Assembly: GCA_040508515.1 (NCBI GenBank)
Contig: JBEVMS010000303.1
Location: 1-14,668 of the forward strand
Origin: JBEVMS01 sp040508515
GTDB taxonomy: Bacteria > Pseudomonadota > Gammaproteobacteria > Xanthomonadales > Rhodanobacteraceae
DNA: 14,668 bases
Reading direction: 5' to 3'
Below, piece by piece: positions 1 to 6,705 of the stretch (positions are counted from its first letter, which is position 1; each line of letters begins with the position of its first letter). Under the pieces are notes generated by a model. It had not been told where the DNA came from. It saw only the letters and a program-made list of their open reading frames with translations, and did no database searches. A program made the position numbers and the translations under genes.

Positions 1-20
1 AGCCCCTGCGGTTGAATGTG

Positions 21-44
21 CACCGGCGCCAGACGGCGCCGGTG
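21..44 (-). terminator. GC-rich hairpin after the DUF4870 gene
   Basis: A perfect 10-bp inverted repeat (CACCGGCGCC, loop AGAC, GGCGCCGGTG) begins 8 bases beyond the stop codon of the minus-strand DUF4870 gene. The position suits a transcription terminator or an mRNA 3' end stabiliser. No run of T follows it on the minus strand, so it is not a textbook intrinsic terminator. Confidence 0.45.
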
Positions 45-52
45 TAGGTCGC

Positions 53-508
53 TTACTTGATCAGGCGCAATGTCAACGGGTAGCGATAGAGCACACCCTC
101 GTTGGCCTTGACCGCTGCCACGATGGTGCATACCAGCCAGTACACCCCCACCACGACGGCCGCGGGAATGGTGATCAGCAGGCCAACGCCCAGCGTCACG
201 ATACTCAGCAGCAGCAACGCCAAACCGACGATCGCCAGGGTGATGTTGAAGTTGAGCGCTTCTTTGGCCTGGTCGGCGACGAATGGCAGGCTGTCCTTCT
301 TGATCAGCCAGATGATCAGCGGCCCGATGAAGCAGCCCCAGCCCATCCAGAAGCCCGTAATGAACCCGCCTATCAATGCCGACAGATGGGCGAACAGCGC
401 CCATTGCCGCTCTTCAGTGCTCGGGTTGCCCAACACCGTGGTGGGCGGCTCGGGTGGGCCCGCCGGCGGCTCTTGCGGCGGCGGTATAGGCTCGTACGGC
501 GTGTTCAT
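53..508 (-). CDS. DUF4870 family small membrane protein
   Basis: This 151-residue protein has a proline-rich cytoplasmic N-terminus (residues 5-22, including PPP and several PP pairs) followed by three hydrophobic segments at about 37-70, 89-110 and 112-135. The stretch FVADQAKEALNFNIT (residues 76-90) between the first two is the hallmark of DUF4870/Tic20-like small membrane proteins, whose function is not established. The ATG at 508 was chosen because a strong Shine-Dalgarno (GGAGG at 520-516) lies 7 bases upstream; the ATG 18 bases further up would place that site inside the gene. It lies downstream of pmbA on the same strand but 290 bp away, so it probably has its own promoter. The family call is firm; the role is unknown. 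Confidence 0.9.
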   Translation of the reverse strand: MNTPYEPIPPPQEPPAGPPEPPTTVLGNPSTEERQWALFAHLSALIGGFITGFWMGWGCFIGPLIIWLIKKDSLPFVADQAKEALNFNITLAIVGLALLLLSIVTLGVGLLITIPAAVVVGVYWLVCTIVAAVKANEGVLYRYPLTLRLIK

Positions 509-542
509 GCGCGTCCCTCCTCCCACGGAATGGTGCCTCCAC

Positions 543-569
543 GGTGTAAGCGCCGGCCGCCGCTGTCAA
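543..569 (-). promoter_or_regulatory. candidate sigma70-type promoter for the DUF4870 gene
   Basis: On the minus strand a perfect TTGACA (569-564) is followed by TACACC (548-543) after a short 15-base spacer, about 35 bases before the DUF4870 start codon. The -35 box is consensus, but the -10 box and the spacing are weak, so this is only a candidate. Confidence 0.3.
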
Positions 570-798
570 GCGCCATACGACCGGCCCCTGCCATAAGACC
601 TGGATCGCGCCGAAGCTCCCACGATCGATCAGCGCTGGCTCCACCACGCACCGCCCGAGCCCTCGGCGGATTCGGCGGAACCCGATGAAGCCGGCGTGGC
701 TTGCCGCATCCGCGGCATGCGTAGACGATTCCGGCCAGCCTCCTGACCCGCCTCATCGTTCACCTGCAGCCAGGCTTAAACGCCGCCGGAGCGCCGCC

Positions 799-2151
799 TT
801 ATTCCCCGGCGATGGTCATCTTGTCCAGCAGGATCGAGCCGGTCAGCAGATGCGAGCGGCGATCCACGTCGCGGCCCACCGCCTGGATGCCGGCGAACAT
901 CTCGCGCAGATTGGCGGCGATGGTGACCTCTTCCACGGGGTAGGCGATCTTGCCGTGCTCGACCCAGAAACCGGCCGCGCCACGCGAATAATCGCCGGTA
1001 ATCGTGTTGACGCCCTGGCCCATCACCTCGGTGACCAGCAAGCCGGTGCCCATGCGCGCCAGCAGGCCTTCGAAGTCTTCCTGGCCCGGCTCGACGATCA
1101 GGTTGTGGATGCCGCCGGCGTTGCCGGTGGAACTCAAACCCAGCTTGCGCGCCGAATAACTACCAAGCACGTAGCGCGCCAGCACGCCGTTTTCGATCAG
1201 CGGGTTGTCGGCGGTGGCGACGCCCTCGGCATCGAACGCCGCCGAGCCCTGACCGCGCCGCAGGTGCGGCTGCTCGATGATGTTCATCCACGCCGGCATG
1301 ACCGACTTGCCCACGTGGTCGATCAGGAAACTGGCACCGCGATACAGCGCACCGCCGCTGACCGCGCTGAGCAGGTGCCCAATCAGCGAGCGGGCGATCG
1401 AGGGCGCCAGCAACACCGGCGCCTGCCGCGTCGACAGGCTGCGCGCGCCCAGCCGCGCCAGCGTGCGCCGCGCCGCCTCGTCACCGAGCGCCTGCGCGCT
1501 CATGAAATCGTTGGCCGAACGCACGCTGTCGTACCAGTAATCACGCTGCATGCCGTTGTCGTCCTCGGCGATCAGCGACAGCGACAGCGAATGCCGCGTG
1601 CCGCGCTCGCGCCCAACGAAACCGTGCGAGTTGGCGTAGACCGACAAGCTCTCGCCCATCTGCACGCCGGCGCCGTCGGAATTGCTGATGCCCGCATGTG
1701 CGCGGCCGGCGTCTTCGATCTGCACGCCCAGCGCGATCGCTTGCGCCGTGTCGATCGCCCACGGATGCCACAAGTCCAGCTCGGGGAAATAGCTGGCCAT
1801 GCGCGCCGGATCGGCCAGCCCGGCGGCCGGGTCTTCCTCGGTGTAGCGGGCGATCGCGCAGGCTTGTTCCAGCGTGGCCTGGATCGAATCGGGGTTGAGG
1901 TCGGCGGTGCTGGCCGAGCCTTTGCGTTGGCCGAAATACACGGTCAGCCCGAAGCCGCGGTCGCGGGTGTGCTCAACCGTTTCCACCTCGCCCAGGCGCA
2001 CATTGACACTTAGGCCGGTATCGACGCTGGCCGCCACTTCAGCCTGGCTGGCACCAGCGGCGCGGGCGCGGACGATCACCTCCTCGGCCAGGGCAGCGAG
2101 ACGGTCCAGCTCGTGCAAGCTGGTATCGGGGGTGATCGCGGGTGTGCTCAT
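799..2151 (-). CDS. pmbA: TldE/PmbA, partner subunit of the TldD-TldE metalloprotease
   Basis: This 450-residue protein is the same length as E. coli PmbA (TldE). TldE pairs with TldD in a cytosolic heterodimeric protease that trims leader peptides such as that of microcin B17 and degrades unfolded peptides. It carries PmbA/TldD superfamily signatures: NSDGAGVQMGES at 157-168, STGNAGGIHNL at 340-350 and GDYSRGAAGFWVE at 386-398. It has no HExxxH zinc motif, as expected for the TldE subunit, whereas tldD in this window has one. The ATG at 2151 is supported by AGGA at 2160-2157 with a 5-base gap. It is divergent from the DUF1653-darP pair, matching the pmbA/yjgA arrangement of E. coli. Identity is secure. 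Confidence 0.96.
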   Translation of the reverse strand: MSTPAITPDTSLHELDRLAALAEEVIVRARAAGASQAEVAASVDTGLSVNVRLGEVETVEHTRDRGFGLTVYFGQRKGSASTADLNPDSIQATLEQACAIARYTEEDPAAGLADPARMASYFPELDLWHPWAIDTAQAIALGVQIEDAGRAHAGISNSDGAGVQMGESLSVYANSHGFVGRERGTRHSLSLSLIAEDDNGMQRDYWYDSVRSANDFMSAQALGDEAARRTLARLGARSLSTRQAPVLLAPSIARSLIGHLLSAVSGGALYRGASFLIDHVGKSVMPAWMNIIEQPHLRRGQGSAAFDAEGVATADNPLIENGVLARYVLGSYSARKLGLSSTGNAGGIHNLIVEPGQEDFEGLLARMGTGLLVTEVMGQGVNTITGDYSRGAAGFWVEHGKIAYPVEEVTIAANLREMFAGIQAVGRDVDRRSHLLTGSILLDKMTIAGE

Positions 2152-2174
2152 GGGCTTCCTGATGGCGCGAAGGG

Positions 2175-2180
2175 TAGAAT
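2175..2180 (+). promoter_or_regulatory. candidate -10 box for the DUF1653-darP pair
   Basis: TAGAAT followed by a GC-rich discriminator lies in the 116-bp divergent gap between pmbA and the DUF1653 gene, about 88 bases before the chosen start. No good -35 box is seen at the expected distance (GGGCTT occupies it), so the call rests on the -10 hexamer and its position only. Confidence 0.25.
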
Positions 2181-2267
2181 GCGCGGTTACAGCACCGCAC
2201 CGATGCCTCGATATGGGGCACGGCGGCCGAAAACAAAGCCGCTATGGTGCCACGGAGACCCCAGACC

Positions 2268-2597
2268 ATGACCGCGACCGCGACCGCCCCGATGCCGGGC
2301 CTTTACCGCCACTACAAAGGCCAGCCCTATCGGGTGCTGGGCACCGCCCGCCACAGCGAAACGATGGAACCGCTGGTGGTCTACCAGGCGCTTTACGGCG
2401 AGTATGGCCTGTGGGTGCGCCCAGCCGCCATGTTCGTTGAAAATGTCAGCGTGGACGGACACGTGCAGCCGCGCTTCGCGCTTGAGCAGGCGGATTCCAC
2501 GCCGGCTGATCTCACCCAGGCTGATCTCAACCCGGCTGGCCCCCAACAGGCCGATCGCGCCGCCGGCGCCGCCCCTTCGACAGGACACCAGCCATGA
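2268..2597 (+). CDS. DUF1653 domain protein with a pentapeptide-repeat tail
   Basis: The protein has 109 residues. Residues 9-72 are a DUF1653 domain, recognisable from PGLYRHYKG, RVLGTARHSETMEPLVVYQ and YGLWVRPAAMF; the family is small and of unknown biochemical role. Family members often end soon after this domain. Here a tail follows, made of five consecutive 5-residue units at 75-99 (ADSTP, ADLTQ, ADLNP, AGPQQ, ADRAA) encoded by 15-bp tandem repeats. The ATG at 2268 was preferred over the one at 2244 because GGAG at 2254-2257 lies 10 bases upstream and homologues start near PGLYRHYKG. Its stop overlaps the darP start (ATGA at 2594-2597), so the two are very likely co-transcribed and translationally coupled. 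I know no demonstrated function. Confidence 0.88.
   Translation: MTATATAPMPGLYRHYKGQPYRVLGTARHSETMEPLVVYQALYGEYGLWVRPAAMFVENVSVDGHVQPRFALEQADSTPADLTQADLNPAGPQQADRAAGAAPSTGHQP
2489..2563 (+). repeat. five tandem 15-bp units inside the DUF1653 gene
   Basis: Five adjacent 15-bp units begin at 2489, 2504, 2519, 2534 and 2549, each starting GGC. Units two and three (GGCTGATCTCACCCA and GGCTGATCTCAACCC) differ at only three positions; the outer units have diverged more. The period is a multiple of three, so unit gain or loss keeps the reading frame and only changes the length of the protein tail. Confidence 0.75.
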
Positions 2598-3166
2598 GCA
2601 ACACCCCCGGCCCCAGCCGCAGCCGCAACCAGACCGAGCTGGACGAGACCGAATACGGCCCCAGCCGCACGCAGCGACGCCGCGACGCGCTGGCGGTGCT
2701 GGACTTCGCCGAACAACTGGTCGCGCTGCCGCCTTCGCGCGTGGCCAAGTTGCAATTGCCCGAGCCGGTGCTGATTGAAATCGCCAATGCGCGCAAGATC
2801 ACCGCGCATGTCGCGCACAAGCGCCAGATGGCTTTTCTGGCCAAAGTGATGCGCCGTTACGAAGAAGAAGACTTCGCCGACGCGCGCGCCGCGCTGGGTG
2901 AGAACCGCGAGCGCCGGCGCCAGGAAACCGCCGCCATGCACCGCCTGGAAGCGGCTCGCGATCAACTGATCGACGATACCGACGACAACGCCCTGGCCGC
3001 CTTGATCGCCAAACACCCCACCCTGGACCGCCAGCATCTGCGCTCGCTGCTACGGCAGGCGCGCATCGAAAAAGTCACCCCGAACAAGCCGCCACGGGCC
3101 TACCGGGAAATCTTCCAGATCCTCAAGGAACTGGCAGCCGCTGAAGCGGCGACGGACGCGGACTGA
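2594..3166 (+). CDS. darP: DarP (YjgA/DUF615), ribosome maturation factor
   Basis: This 190-residue, highly charged, mostly helical protein belongs to the DUF615/YjgA family. E. coli DarP binds late precursors of the 50S subunit and supports peptidyl-transferase-centre maturation. Family landmarks are SRTQRRRDALAVLDFAEQLV at about 24-43, LPPSRVAKLQLPEPVLIEI at about 45-63, the KITAHVAHKRQMAFLAKVMR stretch at about 68-87 and the C-terminal HLRSLLRQARIE plus YREIFQILKEL. The start overlaps the DUF1653 stop by ATGA, and no independent strong Shine-Dalgarno is visible, which favours coupled translation. Divergent linkage to pmbA is the arrangement also seen in E. coli. Identity is secure. Confidence 0.95.
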   Translation: MSNTPGPSRSRNQTELDETEYGPSRTQRRRDALAVLDFAEQLVALPPSRVAKLQLPEPVLIEIANARKITAHVAHKRQMAFLAKVMRRYEEEDFADARAALGENRERRRQETAAMHRLEAARDQLIDDTDDNALAALIAKHPTLDRQHLRSLLRQARIEKVTPNKPPRAYREIFQILKELAAAEAATDAD

Positions 3167-3481
3167 GCGAGCCGATTCAGCTTAAACGCGGGTCTTCTTT
3201 GCGAGCGCAGGCCATCGCGGCTTCGCCACAGTCCATCCGCGAGCGCCCGGTGTGTCACCGCCCGTATCACCGGCACACCAAGTCAGCGCGCGATACCCAT
3301 ACGCTTGAGGCCGCCGCGCATCGCCGAGGCAGCCATCGGCTATCGATCGGCATCGCGGATCACGCCAGGCGCATGCGGCGGCATACGGTAGGGCAAACCG
3401 AGCGCCCATCACTGGCCATCACGCCCACCGCGACCGGCGGCGCCTTAAGATGCAACACCTTCCCGCCAGGCCGGCCATCCG
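3167..3481. other. 315-bp gap with no gene
   Basis: No frame here has a believable start, Shine-Dalgarno and known protein sequence together; the open frames across it look like chance products of GC-rich DNA. I see a few short imperfect inverted repeats (for example CCGGTG at 3247-3252 with CACCGG at 3268-3273) but no terminator with a T run and no clear promoter, although the pssA promoter must lie here. It may be decayed sequence. Confidence 0.5.
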
Positions 3482-4117
3482 ATGGAACCTTCCACCCAAA
3501 CCACGCGACGCCGTCCCTTTGAGCTGATCCGCGAATTTCATCTCGCCGACTGGTTCACTCTGGGCAATGCGGTCTGCGGGGTCAGCGCGCTGTTTTCGGT
3601 GATGTCCTACCTGCAAGCCGACGATATCTGGCACATCTACCTGGCCTGCGCGCTGGCGGTGGCGGCGCTGGTATTCGACGTGCTGGATGGCCGCATCGCG
3701 CGCTGGCGGCAGAAAAGCTCGGCGATGGGGCGCGAACTCGATTCGCTGGCCGACGTGATTTCCTTCGGCGTGGTGCCGGCGGTGATCGCCTACGGCTGCG
3801 GCCTGCAAGGCGGGCTGGACCGTGTGGTGCTGGTATTTTTTGTCGCCTGCGGGGTATCGCGGCTGGCGCGCTACAACGTCACCGCCGAGGCGTTGTCCGA
3901 GGGTGGCGACAAGGTGAAGTACTTCGAAGGCACCCCGATTCCCACCTCGCTGGCGCTGGTGGCCGTCCTGGCGGTGGCCGCCGCCACCGGCGCGGTTGGC
4001 GATCAGCTATGGCTGGGGGTACTGGAGATCGCCACGCTGCAACTGCATCCGCTGGTCCTGCTATTCGGCCTGTCCGGCGCGCTGATGATCAGCCGGATAC
4101 GTATTCCCAAGCTGTAA
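3482..4117 (+). CDS. pssA: CDP-alcohol phosphatidyltransferase, probable phosphatidylserine synthase
   Basis: This 211-residue multi-pass membrane protein carries the complete CDP-alcohol phosphatidyltransferase motif D-x2-D-G-x2-A-R-x8-G-x3-D-x3-D: D66, D69, G70, A73, R74, G83, D87 and D91. These residues bind the metal and the CDP moiety. DVISFGVVPA (91-100) directly after it, FEGTPIP (148-154) and the C-terminal SRIRIPKL are typical of the membrane-type phosphatidylserine synthase, which makes phosphatidylserine, the precursor of phosphatidylethanolamine, from CDP-diacylglycerol and serine. This is the Bacillus/yeast-type enzyme, unrelated to the phospholipase-D-like PssA of E. coli. Four to six membrane helices are plausible. 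The ribosome binding site is weak (an AGG about 14 bases upstream). It appears to stand alone. Another alcohol acceptor cannot be excluded by sequence alone. Confidence 0.85.
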   Translation: MEPSTQTTRRRPFELIREFHLADWFTLGNAVCGVSALFSVMSYLQADDIWHIYLACALAVAALVFDVLDGRIARWRQKSSAMGRELDSLADVISFGVVPAVIAYGCGLQGGLDRVVLVFFVACGVSRLARYNVTAEALSEGGDKVKYFEGTPIPTSLALVAVLAVAAATGAVGDQLWLGVLEIATLQLHPLVLLFGLSGALMISRIRIPKL

Positions 4118-4216
4118 GCGAGGCACGCAAGGGGAACACTTGGGAGCGCCGATTCGAAGTCGTGTGCAATCGGCTCGCCTAACCAAAACTCAGCTCAATT
4201 GACGGGAGTCTGGCCC

Positions 4217-4657
4217 ATGGGAGAACAGGCACGCCGCCGAAAGGCGTTTTTTGAAGCGCACCCTTGCTGTGCCTTCTGTGGGGGAGTTACCAAGGCTACA
4301 ACCGTAGAGCACTGCCCACCCCGTGCGCTCTTTCAGAACAAGCAGTGGCCTCAGGGATTTGAATTTCCGGCCTGTGCCGAGTGCAACCATGGGACTAGCG
4401 ACGAAGACGCTCTCGTCGCAATGCTTGCGCGCATGGATCCCTCCAAAGGGCCAGACGCCGACGACGGTAGCACCATCGGATTGATGCATAGGATAAACAA
4501 GGGGCAACCGCGCCTTTTCAAGAAAATGATGCCCAGTCCTATTGAGGCACGACGCATCAATCGCAAGCTCGGCATTACACCCTTACCTGGGCGATTCATC
4601 AGGAAACCGGCATTCTTAAGGTGCCACCCGAAGTACATCGCTCAATTTGCGTGTTAG
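4217..4657 (+). pseudogene. HNH-like nuclease gene, N-terminal part before the frameshift
   Basis: The frame starting at the ATG at 4217 (Shine-Dalgarno GGGAG at 4204-4208, 8-base gap) gives 146 residues before TAG at 4655. Residues 18-63 hold a zinc-ribbon HNH-like core: C18-x2-C21, E31-H32 followed by PP and F39, then C53-x2-C56-N57 and D62-E63. This matches the CxxC...EH...CxxCN layout of HNH endonucleases of the McrA type, where the His is catalytic and the cysteines bind structural zinc. From about residue 130 onward the frame loses family-like sequence, because the reading frame is broken near 4603. The gene is visibly AT-richer than its neighbours, suggesting horizontal acquisition. 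Its role (restriction, mobile-element nuclease or other) is not shown. Confidence 0.7.
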
Positions 4658-5061
4658 GCCGCAAGCTTGCCAAAGCGATCTACTACCTCGATTCCGCCCG
4701 CATCTTCCCGGCTGAAGGCACCTTGCTTATGCGTTGGTTTAGCAACGAGCAACTTTTAGAAAGAGGCTACTATCCGGTGATCGAGGCGATGAAATCTCTT
4801 GCCGGCGATACGCAGTTGCTTGAGCGAAACGGGAAATATTTGAACTCTCAGTTTGAGTACAAACTCAGCATCTCGACCGAGAAGAATATTTTCATACTTC
4901 AATCGCTATTCGGGAAATCGTTTGGATTCGTAGTATTTGGGTCGACTCGTCCCGGATTTCTTGAGACGGAAATGCAGGCGCTGGCAGAGCGAAACAAAAG
5001 TCCTAGCCCCTTTACGATATTGCAGTCCCCAAAATTGGTTGCTTTCGATCACCCTGGGTAA
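4604..5061 (+). pseudogene. HNH-like nuclease gene, C-terminal part after the frameshift
   Basis: This is the continuation of the preceding gene in the -1 frame, ending at TAA 5059-5061, about 152 residues. It opens with ETGILKVPPEVHRS and then RKLAKAIYYLDSARIFPAEG, a helical region typical of the C-terminal half of this HNH-containing family. Its first in-frame start is a GTG at 4621 without a ribosome binding site, so it is unlikely to be an independent gene. One extra G after 4603 would join both parts into a single 281-residue protein reading GRFIRETGILKVPPE across the junction. GC is about 44% over 4801-4920 (53 of 120 bases), far below the flanking genes. Whether the break is real or a sequencing error cannot be told from one read. 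Confidence 0.68.
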
Positions 5062-5172
5062 CCTGCGAAGGTTCGTCCTAGTTAGACATCGCCGATGCCC
5101 GAAAGCAGACAAAGGTCCTTATCCGGCGGCCCAATTCCGGGTCATCAATAGCTGATTCGCAATGCACAATCG

Positions 5173-5208
5173 AAAAAAAACCAAAGTGGCGATGTAGCCA
5201 CTTTGGTT
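5173..5208 (-). terminator. intrinsic terminator of the rng-yhdP-tldD unit
   Basis: A perfect 12-bp inverted repeat (AACCAAAGTGGC at 5179-5190 and GCCACTTTGGTT at 5197-5208, 6-base loop) is followed on the minus strand by a run of eight T (5180-5173, of which two pair in the stem). It begins 26 bases beyond the tldD stop codon. On the plus strand no T run follows the stem, so termination of the convergent HNH gene here would be weaker. Confidence 0.92.
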
Positions 5209-5233
5209 CAAGACGCAGGTCGAAGCAGCTGTT

Positions 5234-6676
5234 TTAAGAAGCCGTGCCGCCGACCGTCATGCCATCGACCAGCAAGGTCGGCTGGCCCACGCCCACCGGC
5301 ACGCTCTGGCCGTCCTTGCCGCAGACGCCGATGCCTTCGTCCAGGGCCATGTCGTTGCCGATCATTGAAATCCGCTGCATCACTTCAGGACCGGCGCCGA
5401 CCAGGGTGGCGCCCTTGATCGGGGCAGTGATCTTGCCGTTCTCGATCAAGTAGGCCTCGGAGGCGGAGAACACGAACTTGCCGTTGGTGATATCCACCTG
5501 GCCGCCGCCGAAGTTGGGTGCGTAAATGCCGCGCTTGACCGAGGCGATGATTTCGGCCGGATCGTGCTGGCCGCCCAGCATGTAGGTGTTGGTCATGCGC
5601 GGCATCGGCAGCTGCGCGAACGACTCACGGCGGCCGTTGCCGGTGGGCGCCATGCCCATCAGGCGGGCATTGAGCTTGTCCTGCATGTAGCCCTTGAGGA
5701 TGCCGTCCTCGATCAAGGTGGTGTACTCGGTCGGGGTGCCCTCGTCATCCACACTAAGTGAGCCGCGCCGGCCGACCAGGGTGCCGTCATCGACCACGGT
5801 GACGCCCGGCGCGGCCACGCGCTGACCGAGCTTGCCGGCGAAGGCCGAGCTGCCTTTGCGGTTGAAGTCGCCTTCCAGCCCGTGGCCGACTGCCTCGTGC
5901 AGCAGCACGCCGGGCCAGCCCGGTCCCAGCACCACCGGCATGCTGCCGGCCGGAGCGTCGACCGCGTCCAGATTGACCAGCGCCTGGCGCACCGCCTCAT
6001 CAGCGAAGGCCAGCGCACGGCCGTTCTCCAGCAGTTCGCCGTAACCGTAGCGTCCGCCGCCGCCGGCGTGGCCCTGCTCGCGCCGACCGTTGGCTTCGAC
6101 GATCACCTGCACGCCCAGGCGCACCAGCGGGCGCACGTCGGCGGCCAAGGTGCCGTCGGAGGCGGCGATCAGCACGGTGTCGATCGAGGCGGCCAGGCTG
6201 ACCATGACCTGCTTGACGCGCGGATCGCGCGCGCGCGCGTAGGCGTCGACCTGGCGCAGCAAGGCGATTTTTTCCGGATTGGGCAGGCTTTCGACCGGAT
6301 CGATCGCCGGATAGAGCTGGCGCGCGCCATTGAGCGCCAGCGGCTTGCCGGCGCCGTTGCCGTCGCTGGCGATCGCCCGCGCCGCCTTGGACGCCTGCAA
6401 AAGCTGCGGCAACACGATCTCGTCGGAGTAGGCAAAGCCGGTCTTTTCTCCGGACATCGCGCGTACGCCGACGCCTTGCTCGATCGAGTGGCTGCCGTCC
6501 TTGACGATGCCCTCTTCCAGATGCCACGACTCGCTGCGCGAATGCTGGAAATACAGGTCAGCGGCGTCGATCGACGGCCCCATCAGCTGCGCGAACACGC
6601 GCTCCAGATCGTTGGTGGCAATGCCACCGGGCGCCAGCAGCCGGCGTTCGGCCTGTTCGATCAGCGAGTTCATCAT
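5234..6676 (-). CDS. tldD: TldD, catalytic zinc metalloprotease subunit
   Basis: This 480-residue protein (E. coli TldD has 481) carries the zinc-protease motif HEAVGH (H260, E261, H265) followed by GLEGD, and the conserved C-terminal GVCGKDGQSVPVGVGQPTLL block that helps bind the metal. With TldE/PmbA, encoded 3 kb away in this window, it forms the cytosolic protease that processes modified-peptide leaders and degrades small unfolded proteins. Two adjacent ATG codons (6676 and 6673) are possible starts; both have only a weak AGAA-type ribosome binding site. It is the last gene of a same-strand run behind rng and yhdP, separated from yhdP by 79 bp, and a strong terminator follows. Identity is secure. 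Confidence 0.97.
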   Translation of the reverse strand: MMNSLIEQAERRLLAPGGIATNDLERVFAQLMGPSIDAADLYFQHSRSESWHLEEGIVKDGSHSIEQGVGVRAMSGEKTGFAYSDEIVLPQLLQASKAARAIASDGNGAGKPLALNGARQLYPAIDPVESLPNPEKIALLRQVDAYARARDPRVKQVMVSLAASIDTVLIAASDGTLAADVRPLVRLGVQVIVEANGRREQGHAGGGGRYGYGELLENGRALAFADEAVRQALVNLDAVDAPAGSMPVVLGPGWPGVLLHEAVGHGLEGDFNRKGSSAFAGKLGQRVAAPGVTVVDDGTLVGRRGSLSVDDEGTPTEYTTLIEDGILKGYMQDKLNARLMGMAPTGNGRRESFAQLPMPRMTNTYMLGGQHDPAEIIASVKRGIYAPNFGGGQVDITNGKFVFSASEAYLIENGKITAPIKGATLVGAGPEVMQRISMIGNDMALDEGIGVCGKDGQSVPVGVGQPTLLVDGMTVGGTAS

Positions 6677-6689
6677 CAGTTTCTGCCAT

Positions 6690-6705
6690 GGGTCCGGTCG
6701 GACCC
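6690..6705 (-). other. small palindrome upstream of tldD
   Basis: GGGTCCG and CGGACCC, separated by two bases, form a perfect inverted repeat that ends 13 bases before the tldD start, within the yhdP-tldD gap. As RNA it would form a 6-bp stem with a 4-base loop. There is no T run, so it is not a terminator. It could influence tldD translation, mark an mRNA processing site, or be chance. Confidence 0.3.

Noticed and set aside
685..2013. Long plus-strand open frame (442 codons) opposite pmbA
   Set aside because: It is antisense to the secure pmbA gene. Its protein is Arg/Gln/Ala/His-rich with no domain and no ribosome binding site, as expected for an open frame caused by high GC.
774..3189. 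The 10-mer GCTTAAACGC at 774-783 and again at 3180-3189, both just after gene ends
   Set aside because: Two copies of a 10-mer with no dyad and no third copy (only a partial GGCTTAAAGGC near 6730) are not enough to claim a repeat family.
3182..3522. Open frames on both strands in the darP-pssA gap
   Set aside because: They are low-complexity Arg/Ala/His translations without a Shine-Dalgarno. The plus-strand one runs into the secure pssA gene in another frame.
4151..4172. tRNA-like T-loop (GATTCGAAGTC) upstream of the HNH gene, as a possible attachment site
   Set aside because: No acceptor stem, anticodon arm or CCA end can be built around it, so it is not a tRNA or a recognisable tRNA remnant.
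4601..4625. Programmed -1 frameshifting in the HNH gene
   Set aside because: The overlap has no canonical X XXY YYZ slippery heptamer and no obvious downstream pseudoknot; a missing base explains the pattern more simply.
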